A stretch of DNA of 64,000 nucleotides from Pseudohoeflea sp964511625 (GCA_964511625.1 CAZEJG010000014.1:1-64000); one strand, 5' to 3'; positions 47,383 through 56,198 are shown, numbered from the stretch's first letter. A program made the numbers and translations. Notes: a model not told the origin generated them from the sequence alone.

Positions 47383-47775
47383 TCACCGACTGGAGACGAC
47401 GGGGTCACCCTGTTCGGCCAGACGCGCCAGGTCGGCGGGCTTGAGTTCCACCGATTCGCCGCAGCCGCAGGCCGACGTCTGGTTGGGGTTGTTGAAGACG
47501 AAGCCCGAGCGCAGTCGTGTGACTTCGTAATCCATCTGGGTGCCGAGAAGATAGAGCGTCGCCTCGGGCGCGACGAAGACGGTCGCGCCGTCACGCTCCA
47601 CCTTGTCGTCCTTCTCGCCCGCATCGGCGACGAGATCGACGGTGTATTCCATGCCCGCACAGCCGCCCTTCTTGATACCGACGCGAATGCCCTGCGCCGG
47701 CTCCTTGGCGTTGCTGACGATGTTGCGGACCCGCTCGGCGGCAGCGTCCGTCAGGGTCATGATTTCGAATGCCAT
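47383..47775 (-). CDS. sufA: SufA-type iron-sulfur cluster carrier protein
   Basis: A 130-residue A-type carrier. IKKGGCAGMEYTVD (about residue 38) holds the first cluster cysteine and the C-terminal SACGCGESVEL the second and third, the CGC motif that binds the cluster. It receives Fe-S clusters from the SufBCD scaffold and passes them on to apoproteins. AAGGAG seven bases ahead makes the ATG at 47775 the best start; ATGs at 47781 and 47757 are also in frame. It is the last gene of the suf cluster. Confidence 0.95.
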   Translation of the reverse strand: MAFEIMTLTDAAAERVRNIVSNAKEPAQGIRVGIKKGGCAGMEYTVDLVADAGEKDDKVERDGATVFVAPEATLYLLGTQMDYEVTRLRSGFVFNNPNQTSACGCGESVELKPADLARLAEQGDPVVSSR

Positions 47776-47866
47776 TTCCATTCTCCTTCCGCGCGCGGGG
47801 TCAAGGTCCGCCGCTTCGAGACATGCATGTAATGTAAGCGCCTGGCGTGCATCCGGCAAGGCGACG

Positions 47867-48256
47867 TCAGTACCAGCCGATCGCCACCTGCGCCTCTTCC
47901 GACATCCGGTCGGGGGTCCAGGGCGGGTCGAAGGTCATCTCGACCTCGACACCGGAGACACCTTCGACGGAACTGACGGCGTTCTCCACCCAGCCCGGCA
48001 TTTCGCCGGCGACCGGACAGCCCGGCGCAGTCAGCGTCATGGCAATCTTCACCGAACGGTCGTCCTCGATGTCGATCTTGTAGATCAGGCCGAGCTCGTA
48101 GATATCGGCCGGAATTTCGGGATCGTAGACGGTCTTGAGGGCCGAGATGATGTCGTCGGACAGCCGCGCAAGCTCTTCCTGCGGAATGGCCGACGCGCTG
48201 TAGGGCGCCTCGTGGCTGGCTTCGGTGGCAGTCTGGTCTGTCGTCATGTCACTCAT
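47867..48256 (-). CDS. sufT: SufT/DUF59 Fe-S assembly protein
   Basis: A 129-residue MIP18/DUF59-family protein. The core has SALKTVYDPEIPADIYELGLIY (the DPEIP motif, about residues 42-52) and TLTAPGCPVAGEMP with the conserved cysteine near residue 80. SufT aids Fe-S cluster maturation, mainly in cells using the SUF system. GGAG six bases before the ATG at 48256 supports this start; a second ATG at 48247 is possible. It lies between sufS and sufA in the operon, with short gaps of 37 and 91 bases. Confidence 0.92.
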   Translation of the reverse strand: MSDMTTDQTATEASHEAPYSASAIPQEELARLSDDIISALKTVYDPEIPADIYELGLIYKIDIEDDRSVKIAMTLTAPGCPVAGEMPGWVENAVSSVEGVSGVEVEMTFDPPWTPDRMSEEAQVAIGWY

Positions 48257-48293
48257 GTCACACTCCGGAGGGTTGCGGGTCCCACTCGCGGGT

Positions 48294-49535
48294 TCAGCCG
48301 AAAAAGGCTCTCGCATTGTCGAGCGCGTCGGCGAGAGCGTCGACCTCGGCTCTGGTGTTATATAGGCCAAAGGAGGCCCGGCAGGTAGAGGTCGCGCCAA
48401 ATCGCTTGAGAAGCGGTTGCGCACAATGGGTGCCCGCGCGCACGGCGACACCGGCACGATCGATGACCATCGAGATGTCATGGGCGTGGATGCCCTCGAT
48501 CTCGAAAGAGAAAATGGCGCCCTTCCCCGGCGCGTCGCCGATGATCCTGAGCGCATTGACGGCCTTGAGCCGTTCGCGGGCGTAAGCCGTCAGGTCGGCC
48601 TCGTGGGCGGCGATGTTCTCGCGCCCCAGACCTTGCATGTATTTGAGCGCGGCGCCCAGTCCGATCGCCTGGACGATCGGCGGGGTGCCTGCCTCGAAGC
48701 GGTGCGGCGGGTCGTTGTAGGTCACCATGTCCTCGGTGACTTCCTCGATCATCTCGCCGCCGCCCATGAAGGGCCGCATGGATTTCAGCCGGTTCGTCTT
48801 GCCATAAAGCACGCCGATGCCGGACGGGCCGTAGAGCTTGTGGCCCGTGATGGCGTACCAGTCGCAATCGAGATCCTTGACGTCGACCGGCATGTGGACC
48901 GCGCCCTGACTGCCGTCCACCAGAACGGGAATGCCCCGCTCATGCGCAATCCGGCAGACCTCCTTCACCGGAACCACGGTGCCCAGCACGTTGGACATGT
49001 GCGTGATCGCGACCAGCTTGGTGCGCTCGGTCAGGCAGGCGGTAAAGGCATCGAGATCGAAGGCGCCGTCGTCGGCGACCGGCGCCCAGACGAGTTTCGC
49101 GCCCTGGCGCTCGCGGATAAAATGCCATGGCACGATGTTGGAGTGGTGCTCCATGATGGAGAGCACGATCTCGTCGCCCTCGCCGATGTTCGGCATGCCG
49201 TAGCCATAGGCGACCGTGTTGATCGCCTCGGTGGTCGACTTGGTGAAGATGATGTTGTCCACCGAAGGCGCGTTCAGAAACCCGCGGACGGTCTCGCGCG
49301 CTGCTTCATAGGCGTCGGTCGCAGCGTTCGACAGGTAGTGCAGCCCACGATGCACGTTCGCATATTCGTTGGAATAGGCGTGTGTGATCGCGTCGATGAC
49401 GGCTTGCGGCTTCTGGGCCGAAGCGCCGTTGTCGAGATAGACGAGCGGCTTGCCGTAGACTTCTCGCGACAGGATCGGGAAGTCGCGGCGAACCGCTTCG
49501 ACGTCGTAACCGTGGACTGCGGCCTGATCAGACAT
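48294..49535 (-). CDS. sufS: SufS cysteine desulfurase
   Basis: A 413-residue PLP-dependent class II desulfurase that takes sulfur from cysteine for cluster building. The lysine that binds PLP is in AITGHKLYGPSG (about residue 230) and the catalytic cysteine in RAGTHCAQPLL (about 370). N-terminal DFPILSREVYGKPLVYLDNGA is typical of SufS. Its start overlaps the sufD stop by eight bases. No sufE is present in the window; a cysteine desulfurase of the other class lies at 53430-54602. Confidence 0.96.
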   Translation of the reverse strand: MSDQAAVHGYDVEAVRRDFPILSREVYGKPLVYLDNGASAQKPQAVIDAITHAYSNEYANVHRGLHYLSNAATDAYEAARETVRGFLNAPSVDNIIFTKSTTEAINTVAYGYGMPNIGEGDEIVLSIMEHHSNIVPWHFIRERQGAKLVWAPVADDGAFDLDAFTACLTERTKLVAITHMSNVLGTVVPVKEVCRIAHERGIPVLVDGSQGAVHMPVDVKDLDCDWYAITGHKLYGPSGIGVLYGKTNRLKSMRPFMGGGEMIEEVTEDMVTYNDPPHRFEAGTPPIVQAIGLGAALKYMQGLGRENIAAHEADLTAYARERLKAVNALRIIGDAPGKGAIFSFEIEGIHAHDISMVIDRAGVAVRAGTHCAQPLLKRFGATSTCRASFGLYNTRAEVDALADALDNARAFFG

Positions 49536-50799
49536 GGGCGTCGAGCCATCCTTCCACACGGGTCTTGAGGGCGTCCGTCAACGCTTCGTCGTCGAGTTCG
49601 TCGAGCAGTTCCTCGACGAAGCCGCGGATCAGAAGCGCGCGGGCGATCTTTTCCGGCACGCCGCGGGCGGCCAGATAGAAAAGATGCACCGGATCGAGGT
49701 CGATGACAGTCGCGCCATGGGCACAGATCACGTCGTCGGCAAAAATCTCGAGCTCGGGCTTGGCGTCGAACTCGCCGTCGTCGGAGAGAAGCAGCGAGTT
49801 GCAGGCCATCTGCGCATCGGTCTTCTGCGCCTCGCGGGACACCCGGATCTGGCCCTGGAACGCGCCGCGGGCGCGATCGAGCACCACGTTGCGGACGATT
49901 TCCTGCGAAGTGGTGTGCGGCACGACGTGACCAAGGGTCAGGGTGAGATCGGTATGGCTCTGGCCGGCGAGCAGGTTGATGGCGCGCAGGTCGAAATGGG
50001 CGCCCTCGCCCTCGACCATGACGTCGACTTCCTGGCGCACCAGCTTGCCGCCCATGTTGAGGACGAAGAGCTTGAGGCTCGAATCCTTGGCGAGTTTTGC
50101 GCGCAGCTGGGCGAGATGGGTGTCCTCCAGACCGCGCTCCTGGACGATGATCCAGACGAGGTCGGCACCTTCGGCGACGTCGATCTCGCTCACCGAGGAG
50201 GTGAGCCCGGCCGTCTCGCCGCCGGTGTGCCGCTCGATGATCGTGGCGCGCGAGCCGCTGCCGGCTTCGAAGCTGAAGCGGCCATGGGCCTGTCCGCCGT
50301 TCTGCACCGACTGGAGTTCGACGAGCTTGTCCAGTTCGGCATCGGCCGCCAGCTTGAGCGTGTAGCCGTCCATGACGAATGCGCCGTTGATCCGGCCGAT
50401 GGCGTCGTCATCGCGCAACGCGCCGAGGCTCTCGGTCGCAGTGCCGTTCATCAGCGCATCGCGGAACGAGCCGACCGTCAGGCCTTCGATCTCGTGCGGC
50501 TCGACATAGCGGCCTCCGATCAGCGGCAGCACATCGGAACCGGCGAGGATGGGGTCCAGCTGGTCGGCGCTTTCGCCCGGCAGATGATCGGGCACGGCGC
50601 GCAACAGCGTGCGCAGGTCGGTGTAGTGCCAGGCTTCCACCCGGCGTGAGGGCAGACCGGTGGCGCCGAAATCGGCCATCAGCCGGTCGCGCTTGGCTGT
50701 CACCGACGCATCGCCCGGCAGATCGGAGACGAGCGCCGAAAAGGCGTCCATCAGTCCCTGTTCAGCGGCTGTGCGCTTGGTCTTGGCTTGCATGTTCAT
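49528..50799 (-). CDS. sufD: SufD, Fe-S scaffold component
   Basis: A 423-residue SufB/SufD-family protein that joins SufB and SufC in the cluster-building scaffold. The C-terminal half carries the parallel beta-helix, with FEAGSGSRATIIERH near residue 180 and the conserved end block FADDVICAHGATVIDLDPVHLFYLAARGVP (partial reading: ADDVICAHGAT and LFYLAARGVP). Compared with SufB it is shorter at the N-terminus. GGAAAG six bases before the ATG at 50799 supports the start. It follows sufC by 23 bases and overlaps sufS by eight. Confidence 0.95.
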   Translation of the reverse strand: MNMQAKTKRTAAEQGLMDAFSALVSDLPGDASVTAKRDRLMADFGATGLPSRRVEAWHYTDLRTLLRAVPDHLPGESADQLDPILAGSDVLPLIGGRYVEPHEIEGLTVGSFRDALMNGTATESLGALRDDDAIGRINGAFVMDGYTLKLAADAELDKLVELQSVQNGGQAHGRFSFEAGSGSRATIIERHTGGETAGLTSSVSEIDVAEGADLVWIIVQERGLEDTHLAQLRAKLAKDSSLKLFVLNMGGKLVRQEVDVMVEGEGAHFDLRAINLLAGQSHTDLTLTLGHVVPHTTSQEIVRNVVLDRARGAFQGQIRVSREAQKTDAQMACNSLLLSDDGEFDAKPELEIFADDVICAHGATVIDLDPVHLFYLAARGVPEKIARALLIRGFVEELLDELDDEALTDALKTRVEGWLDAHV

Positions 50800-50822
50800 G
50801 TCGTTCTTTCCGATCGTTCGCC

Positions 50823-51578
50823 TCAGGCGGCCGCGTCGATGATGTCGGCGTAGCCGTTGGCTTCCAGTTCGGCAGCGAGGTCCTTGTCGCCGGAGCGGAT
50901 CACCTGCCCCTTGTAGAGCACGTGCACGCTGTCCGGCACGATGTGCTCGAGGAGGCGCTGGTAGTGGGTGATGACCACGATGGCGCGGTCCGGCGAACGC
51001 AGCGCGTTGACGCCGTCGGAGACGATCTTCAGCGCATCGATGTCGAGGCCGGAGTCGGTCTCGTCGAGCACGCAGAGCTTCGGCTCGAGGAGCTTCATCT
51101 GCAGGATTTCGGCGCGCTTCTTCTCGCCGCCCGAAAAGCCGACATTGAGCGGACGCTTGAGCATGTCCGGATCGATCTTCAGTTCGCCGGCCTTTTCCTT
51201 CACCAGACGCATGAAGTCGGGGGTCTTGAGTTCTTCCTGCCCACGCGCCTTGCGCTGCTCGTTGATGGCGACCTTGAGGAACTGCATCGTCGCCACGCCG
51301 GGGATTTCCACCGGATACTGGAAGGCGAGGAAAATGCCCTTGGCGGCGCGTTCCGATGGTTCGAGTTCGAGGATCGACTCGCCGTTGTAGAGGATGTCGC
51401 CCTCGGTGACCTCGTAGTCCTCGCGGCCGGCGAGGATATAGGACAGCGTCGACTTACCGGAGCCGTTCGGCCCCATGATGGCGGCGACTTCACCGGCCTT
51501 GACCGTGAGGTTCAGGCCACGAATGATTTCGGTGCCGCTGTCGGCGATACGGGCATGAAGGTTCTTGATCTCAAGCAT
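50823..51578 (-). CDS. sufC: SufC, ATPase of the SufBCD scaffold
   Basis: A 251-residue ABC ATPase. Walker A is GPNGSGKSTL (about residue 37), the signature motif FSGGEKKR (about 147) and Walker B CVLDETDSGLD (about 166); MLEIKNLHARI at the start is typical of SufC. It drives shape changes in the SufBCD complex during cluster assembly and does not transport anything. The gap to the 61-residue gene upstream is 38 bases. Sequence and context agree fully. Confidence 0.97.
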   Translation of the reverse strand: MLEIKNLHARIADSGTEIIRGLNLTVKAGEVAAIMGPNGSGKSTLSYILAGREDYEVTEGDILYNGESILELEPSERAAKGIFLAFQYPVEIPGVATMQFLKVAINEQRKARGQEELKTPDFMRLVKEKAGELKIDPDMLKRPLNVGFSGGEKKRAEILQMKLLEPKLCVLDETDSGLDIDALKIVSDGVNALRSPDRAIVVITHYQRLLEHIVPDSVHVLYKGQVIRSGDKDLAAELEANGYADIIDAAA

Positions 51579-51616
51579 GTCTTGTTCCTGTCAGACCGGC
51601 CTGTCGGACCGGATAA

Positions 51617-51802
51617 TCACTTCTTGTTCGAAAACAGCCCGCGGGCTGCGAAACTAACGGCGGCGATGAAGCCGAGGATGGCGGCGCTGGTGTAGGGCGA
51701 CCCGAAGGGGTTGAGCCAGTAGCCGAGCGCACAGGCCAAGAGGATGGAGACGGCGCCGGCGAGGCGGATGGTGCCGGAGTTGTCCCTTTCCTCCCCGGCC
51801 AT
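51617..51802 (-). CDS. 61-residue membrane protein within the suf operon
   Basis: A small protein starting MAGEERDNSGTIRLAGAV with two hydrophobic helices (about residues 12-28 and 36-54), a short GSPY-containing turn and a basic end (SNKK). It lies 2 bases after the sufB stop and 38 bases before sufC, so it must be co-transcribed with suf. It has no cysteine in a cluster-like motif (only one, near residue 24). I know no family function. Its tight position between two scaffold genes makes a link to Fe-S assembly or iron entry possible, but that is inference. Confidence 0.72.
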   Translation of the reverse strand: MAGEERDNSGTIRLAGAVSILLACALGYWLNPFGSPYTSAAILGFIAAVSFAARGLFSNKK

Positions 51803-51804
51803 CG

Positions 51805-53274
51805 TCAGCCCACACTTCCTTCGAGCGAGATGCCGATCAGCTTCTGCGCCTCGACGGCGAACTCCATCGGCAGTTGCTGGATGACGTCCTTGACGAAGCC
51901 GTTGACGATCAGCGCGATCGCCTCTTCCTCGGGAATGCCGCGGGCCAGGCAGTAGAACAGCTGGTCCTCGGAAATCTTCGAGGTGGTGGCCTCGTGCTCG
52001 AACTGGGCGGAGGCGTTCTTGGCTTCGATATAGGGTACCGTGTGCGCACCGCAGCGATCGCCGATCAGCAGCGAGTCGCACTGGGTGAAGTTGCGGGCGT
52101 TTTCGGCCTTGCGGTGGGCGGAAACCTGACCGCGATAGGTGTTGTTCGAATTGCCCGCCGAGATGCCCTTGGAGATGATGCGGCTCGACGTGTTCTTGCC
52201 GAGATGGATCATCTTGGTCCCCGAATCGATCTGCTGGTAGCCGTTCGACACCGCGATCGAGTAGAACTCGCCGCGGCTGTCGTCGCCGCGCAGGATGCAG
52301 GACGGGTATTTCCAGGTGATCGCCGAACCGGTCTCGACTTGGGTCCAGGAGATCTTGGAGCGGTCGCCGCGACAGTCGCCACGCTTGGTGACGAAGTTGT
52401 AGATGCCGCCCTTGCCTTCCTTGTCGCCCGGGAACCAGTTCTGCACGGTCGAGTACTTGATCTCGGCATCGTCGAGCGCAATGAGTTCGACGACGGCGGC
52501 GTGCAGCTGGTTCTCGTCGCGCTGCGGCGCGGTGCAGCCCTCGAGATAGGAGACGTAGGCCCCCTCCTCGGCGATGATCAGCGTGCGCTCGAACTGGCCG
52601 GTGTTCTTCTCGTTGATGCGGAAATAGGTCGACAGCTCCATCGGGCAGCGGACGCCCTTGGGCACGAAGACGAAGGAGCCGTCGGTGAAGACCGCCGAAT
52701 TGAGCGTGGCGTAGTAGTTGTCAGACTGCGGAACGACGGAGCCGAGATACTTCTTCACAAGTTCCGGATATTCGCGGATAGCTTCCGAAATCGACATGAA
52801 GATGACGCCGGCCTGGGCGAGTTCCTTCTTGAAGGTGGTGACCACGGACACGGAATCGAACACCGCGTCGACAGCGATCTTGGACTGCTGGACGCCGGCC
52901 AGAATTTCCTGCTCGCGCAGCGGAATGCCGAGCTTCTCGTAGGTCGCCAGAAGTTCCGGATCGACCTCGTCGAGCGTCTTCGGGCCCGAGGTGCTCTTCG
53001 GCGCGGCATAGTAGTAGATGTCGTTGAAGTCGATCTTCGGATAATCGACGCGCGCCCATGTGGGCTCTTCCATCGTCAGCCAGCGCTCATAGGCGGCCAG
53101 CCGCCATTCGAGCATCCATTCCGGCTCGTCCTTCTTGGCGGAGATGAAACGGATGATGTCTTCCGACAGCCCCTTGGGCGCCTTGTCGGTCTCGATCATG
53201 GTCTCGAAACCGTACTTGTACTGGTCGACGTCGATGGAACGGACCTGATCGATCGTTTCCTGCACGGCAGGCAT
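51805..53274 (-). CDS. sufB: SufB, Fe-S scaffold core
   Basis: A 489-residue SufB-family protein, the main subunit of the SufBCD scaffold on which clusters form. Conserved segments include FVFVPKGVRCPMELSTYFRI near residue 207, CTAPQRDENQLHAAVVEL near 247 and the C-terminal EATTSKISEDQLFYCLARGI, which includes candidate cluster ligands. It should bind FADH2 or cluster intermediates with SufC2D. The start at 53274 has GGAG seven bases upstream. A weak terminator lies before it at 53398-53418, hinting at a partial break from the desulfurase gene. Confidence 0.97.
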   Translation of the reverse strand: MPAVQETIDQVRSIDVDQYKYGFETMIETDKAPKGLSEDIIRFISAKKDEPEWMLEWRLAAYERWLTMEEPTWARVDYPKIDFNDIYYYAAPKSTSGPKTLDEVDPELLATYEKLGIPLREQEILAGVQQSKIAVDAVFDSVSVVTTFKKELAQAGVIFMSISEAIREYPELVKKYLGSVVPQSDNYYATLNSAVFTDGSFVFVPKGVRCPMELSTYFRINEKNTGQFERTLIIAEEGAYVSYLEGCTAPQRDENQLHAAVVELIALDDAEIKYSTVQNWFPGDKEGKGGIYNFVTKRGDCRGDRSKISWTQVETGSAITWKYPSCILRGDDSRGEFYSIAVSNGYQQIDSGTKMIHLGKNTSSRIISKGISAGNSNNTYRGQVSAHRKAENARNFTQCDSLLIGDRCGAHTVPYIEAKNASAQFEHEATTSKISEDQLFYCLARGIPEEEAIALIVNGFVKDVIQQLPMEFAVEAQKLIGISLEGSVG

Positions 53275-53397
53275 ATGCGTACTCCAATCTCACCGGTTCA
53301 AGGCCGGCGGCTTGTTCGCTTGTGGGAGACCTGGCGTCCGGCCCGACACAAGCGTTATCTATGGTGCCTTGGGGAAGGTTGCCAGCGGTGCCGGCAT

Positions 53398-53418
53398 AAA
53401 AAACTGGATATTTCCAGT
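53398..53418 (-). terminator. Possible weak terminator between cysteine desulfurase and sufB
   Basis: On the minus strand ACTGGA (53418-53413) pairs with TCCAGT (53408-53403) around four bases, followed by five T. The stem is short, so read-through into sufB is likely; attenuation is possible. Confidence 0.4.
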
Positions 53419-53429
53419 CTTGTTTTCCC

Positions 53430-54602
53430 TCAGGCGGCGTTTTGGCCCGCAAGCCGTGAAAGCCTGCGGGCATTGATCTTCTCGAACGCCTTCTGGAAGG
53501 CGTTTATATCATCCCGGCTGGTTGCCGTACCGAGACTGATGCGCACGGCGCCCAGATCGGCGTCCGCGCCCATGGCTTTCAGCACATGGCTCGCGCCAAC
53601 CTTTCCGGACGAGCAGGCCGACCCGGAGGAAACGGCGATCCCTTCCATGTCGAAAGCGATCTGGGCTGTTTCGGCCTTCAGGCCGGGCAGCGACACATAG
53701 CTCGTGTTGGCAAGCCGTTCGACCCGCGCGCCGTGGATGACCACGTCGGGCGCTGTCTGGCGCATCCAGGCCTCGAGCATGTCACGGCGGGAGGCGAGAT
53801 CGGGCATGGCAGGAAGCGCGTCAATGGCGGTCTCTGCGGCCGCACCGAAGCCGGCGATGGCTGCAAGGTTCTCGGTCCCTGCGCGATGGCCCTTCTCCTG
53901 GCCGCCGCCGCGAATGAGCGCCGCCGGCATGAAGGTCTCCCCGCGGGTGACGAGCGCCCCCGCCCCCTTCGGCCCACCGATCTTGTGGGCCGAGAGGAAC
54001 ATGAAGTCCGCACCGAGCGCCTCGATGTCGATGGCAATGCGTCCGGCGGCCTGGACGGCGTCGACGACCATCACGCCGCCCGCAGCATGAACGATGTCGG
54101 CAATCTCGCGGATCGGCTGGACGACGCCGGTTTCGTTGTTGGCCAGTTGCAGGGCGAACATGACCTGCCCCGCGCCACGGGCCCGCGCGGACAACGCCTC
54201 GCGCAGGGCGTCCGGAACGACGCGTCCGTCGGCATCGACCGGCAGGGTGGTCACAGAATCCGCGGAAAAGCGGCCGCCGGCGAGAACGCAAGGGTGTTCG
54301 GTCGCACCGATGAAGAGATGTGCGATCCTGACTGGCGACCGGCCCATGCGGAAATCGGGCGTCAGCACGTGGCTCGCCGCTTCGGTGGCGCCGGAGGTGA
54401 AGATCACATGCTCGGGTTCGGCTCCGCAGAGACGGGCGACACTTGCGCGTGCTCTGGAGACGAGTTCGCGCGCGGCCCGGCCCTCGGCGTGAACCGAGGA
54501 CGGATTTCCGGGCAGGTCGAGGGCCGCGACCATCGCATCGCGCGCATCTGCAAGCAGCGGCGCGGTCGCGTTGTAATCGAGATAGGTCCTCTGCCTCGTC
54601 AT
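53430..54602 (-). CDS. IscS/NifS-type cysteine desulfurase
   Basis: A 390-residue PLP enzyme of class I: N-terminal TYLDYNATAPL, HVIFTSGATEAASHVL (about residue 72), PLP lysine in FLSAHKIGGPKGAG (about 205) and the class I cysteine loop SSGSACSSGK near residue 330, which contrasts with the short loop of SufS. It supplies sulfur for clusters or thio-modified tRNA. In Rhizobiales such a gene often leads the suf operon, as here with a 155-base gap to sufB. An Irr-like operator lies upstream. NifS or IscS naming is a matter of convention; no nif genes are nearby. Confidence 0.93.
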   Translation of the reverse strand: MTRQRTYLDYNATAPLLADARDAMVAALDLPGNPSSVHAEGRAARELVSRARASVARLCGAEPEHVIFTSGATEAASHVLTPDFRMGRSPVRIAHLFIGATEHPCVLAGGRFSADSVTTLPVDADGRVVPDALREALSARARGAGQVMFALQLANNETGVVQPIREIADIVHAAGGVMVVDAVQAAGRIAIDIEALGADFMFLSAHKIGGPKGAGALVTRGETFMPAALIRGGGQEKGHRAGTENLAAIAGFGAAAETAIDALPAMPDLASRRDMLEAWMRQTAPDVVIHGARVERLANTSYVSLPGLKAETAQIAFDMEGIAVSSGSACSSGKVGASHVLKAMGADADLGAVRISLGTATSRDDINAFQKAFEKINARRLSRLAGQNAA

Positions 54603-54718
54603 CGTCCTCAGGGTTTCCGTGGGGTCCGGCGGCGGCGGCTCGGCCGGACGTTCGCATTTTTCTTGAATTTTCCGGCCCCGATGTCCTATGACACCTGCGA
54701 CCCGTCGAAACGTGACAG

Positions 54719-54735
54719 TTTCGAACAATTCTAAA
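54719..54735. promoter_or_regulatory. Irr-like iron-control element (ICE)
   Basis: TTTCGAACAATTCTAAA matches the inverted repeat TTTAGAA-N3-TTCTAAA used by the rhizobial iron regulator Irr at 13 of 14 fixed positions. It lies 117 bases before the desulfurase/suf start and 95 before the divergent hydrolase start. A second inverted repeat, CGAAAC-N6-GTTTCG at 54706-54723, overlaps its edge. Regulation by iron is known for rhizobial suf operons and is inferred here. Confidence 0.5.
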
Positions 54736-54829
54736 CTAGGTTTAGGTGGCGAGGCCGCCGCCGTCAAGACCGCCCGGGCCTTCTCAGCGGGAGTAGCCTG
54801 CGGTCTTTTCCGCGCATCCAGGAGTACAG

Positions 54830-55510
54830 ATGCCCGAAGTGATCTTCAACGGACCTGCCGGCCGGCTCGAGGGCCGCTACCAGCCCGGCAAGGAAAAGAA
54901 CGCCCCGATCGCCATCGTTCTTCATCCGCATCCGCAGTTCGGCGGAACGATGAACAACCAGATCATCTACCAGCTGTTCTACATGTTCCAGGAGCGCGGC
55001 TTTACCACGCTCCGCTTCAATTTCCGCTCCATCGGCCGCAGCCAGGGCGAGTTCGACCACGGTTCGGGCGAACTCTCCGATGCGGCAGCCGCGCTCGACT
55101 GGGTGCAAAGCCTGCATCCGGATTCGAAGAACTGCTGGGTCGCCGGCTATTCCTTCGGCGCCTGGATCGGCATGCAGCTTCTGATGCGCCGCCCGGAGAT
55201 CGAGGGTTTTATCTCGGTCGCGCCGCAGCCCAACATCTACGACTTCTCGTTCCTGGCCCCCTGCCCCTCCTCCGGCCTGATCATTCACGGCTCGGGTGAC
55301 CGGGTGGCGCCGGAGAAGGACGTCAACGGCCTCGTCGAGAAGCTCAAGCTGCAAAAGGGCATCCTGATCACCCAGAAGCTGATTCCGGACGCCAACCACT
55401 TCTTCGCCAACAAGATCGACGAGCTGATCGGCGAATGCGAGGACTATCTCGACCGTCGCCTGGCGGGCGAACTGGTGCCGAACGCCGCGCCGCAGAAGAA
55501 GCTGAAGTAG
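54830..55510 (+). CDS. Alpha/beta hydrolase family protein
   Basis: A 226-residue protein with an alpha/beta hydrolase fold. IVLHPHPQFGGTMNN (about residue 29) is typical of a large family of short, uncharacterised hydrolases; the nucleophile elbow is GYSFG (about 107), the acid lies in IHGSGDRVAPEKD (about 156), and the histidine in DANHFFANK (about 186). The substrate is unknown. The gene is divergent from the desulfurase/suf operon and shares its operator region. It ends in a strong terminator. Confidence 0.87.
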   Translation: MPEVIFNGPAGRLEGRYQPGKEKNAPIAIVLHPHPQFGGTMNNQIIYQLFYMFQERGFTTLRFNFRSIGRSQGEFDHGSGELSDAAAALDWVQSLHPDSKNCWVAGYSFGAWIGMQLLMRRPEIEGFISVAPQPNIYDFSFLAPCPSSGLIIHGSGDRVAPEKDVNGLVEKLKLQKGILITQKLIPDANHFFANKIDELIGECEDYLDRRLAGELVPNAAPQKKLK

Positions 55511-55534
55511 GTTTCTGTCCAACACTGATGTGAC

Positions 55535-55560
55535 AAACGGCGGGCTTCGGCCCGCCGTTT
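55535..55560. terminator. Bidirectional intrinsic terminator
   Basis: AAACGGCGGGC at 55535-55545 pairs with GCCCGCCGTTT at 55550-55560 around a TTCG tetraloop. It ends the hydrolase gene and, read the other way, directly abuts the convergent methyltransferase stop at 55561. Confidence 0.9.
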
Positions 55561-56193
55561 TCATTTCCAGTCGATCCTTCTGGCCATCAGGATGTTGCGA
55601 CCGCCGGCCGCCATGTCGCCGAGCACAAGATCGACGACCTCCATGCCCTCTTCGGAGAACAAGACGCGATACCCTTCCGGCGAGAAGCTCGAATGGTAGA
55701 CGGGATCGGCACCCACGGCGCCGAGCACCTCGCCCTCCTCGTCGCCCACGGTCAGCAACACGTGGCCGCCGGATACCAGATGCCGGGAGATGGTGCGGAC
55801 AGATTGCCGTTGGCCTTCTGGCATCAGGTGAAAGAACGAATCCCAGCCGATGATCGCATCGAAGCGACGTCCGAGATCGAAGTCGCGCATGTCGGCCTCG
55901 ATCCAGGTGGCCAGAGGAAACCTCTCCCTGGCGATCCCGAGCATCACGGAGGAAAAGTCGAGACCTGTGACGTCATGGCCCGCCTCGATGAAATGGCGGG
56001 CGATCGGCTCGCCCGCGCCGCAGCCGAGATCGAGCACCGATCCATTCGCAGGCATGGCGGCGCGCAACCGCGCAAGCCAGTTTCCCTCGAGGATCAGACG
56101 TCTGTCACGGGTGGTGTCGAAGAAGTGCGCCTGCCGGTCATAGACCGCACGCGTGGTCTCGGCGACGGAGCGGAGGTCGTCGTCCCCGCTCAT
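55561..56193 (-). CDS. Class I SAM-dependent methyltransferase
   Basis: A 210-residue methyltransferase. Motif I is SVLDLGCGAGEPIARHF (about residue 53), the acidic end of strand 2 is GLDFSS (about 79) and EADMRDFDLG (about 99) marks the adenine-binding loop. The acceptor is unknown. MSGDDDL at 56193 is preferred over the longer open frame. The stop lies against the hydrolase terminator. It follows lolD by five bases on the same strand, so it is probably the last gene of the lolC-lolD transcript. Confidence 0.87.
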   Translation of the reverse strand: MSGDDDLRSVAETTRAVYDRQAHFFDTTRDRRLILEGNWLARLRAAMPANGSVLDLGCGAGEPIARHFIEAGHDVTGLDFSSVMLGIARERFPLATWIEADMRDFDLGRRFDAIIGWDSFFHLMPEGQRQSVRTISRHLVSGGHVLLTVGDEEGEVLGAVGADPVYHSSFSPEGYRVLFSEEGMEVVDLVLGDMAAGGRNILMARRIDWK

Positions 56194-56198
56194 CGGCG

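Noticed and set aside
54700..54740. RirA box (TGA-N9-TCA) at the suf promoter
   Set aside because: No correctly spaced TGA/TCA pair was found; the Irr-like repeat explains the region better.
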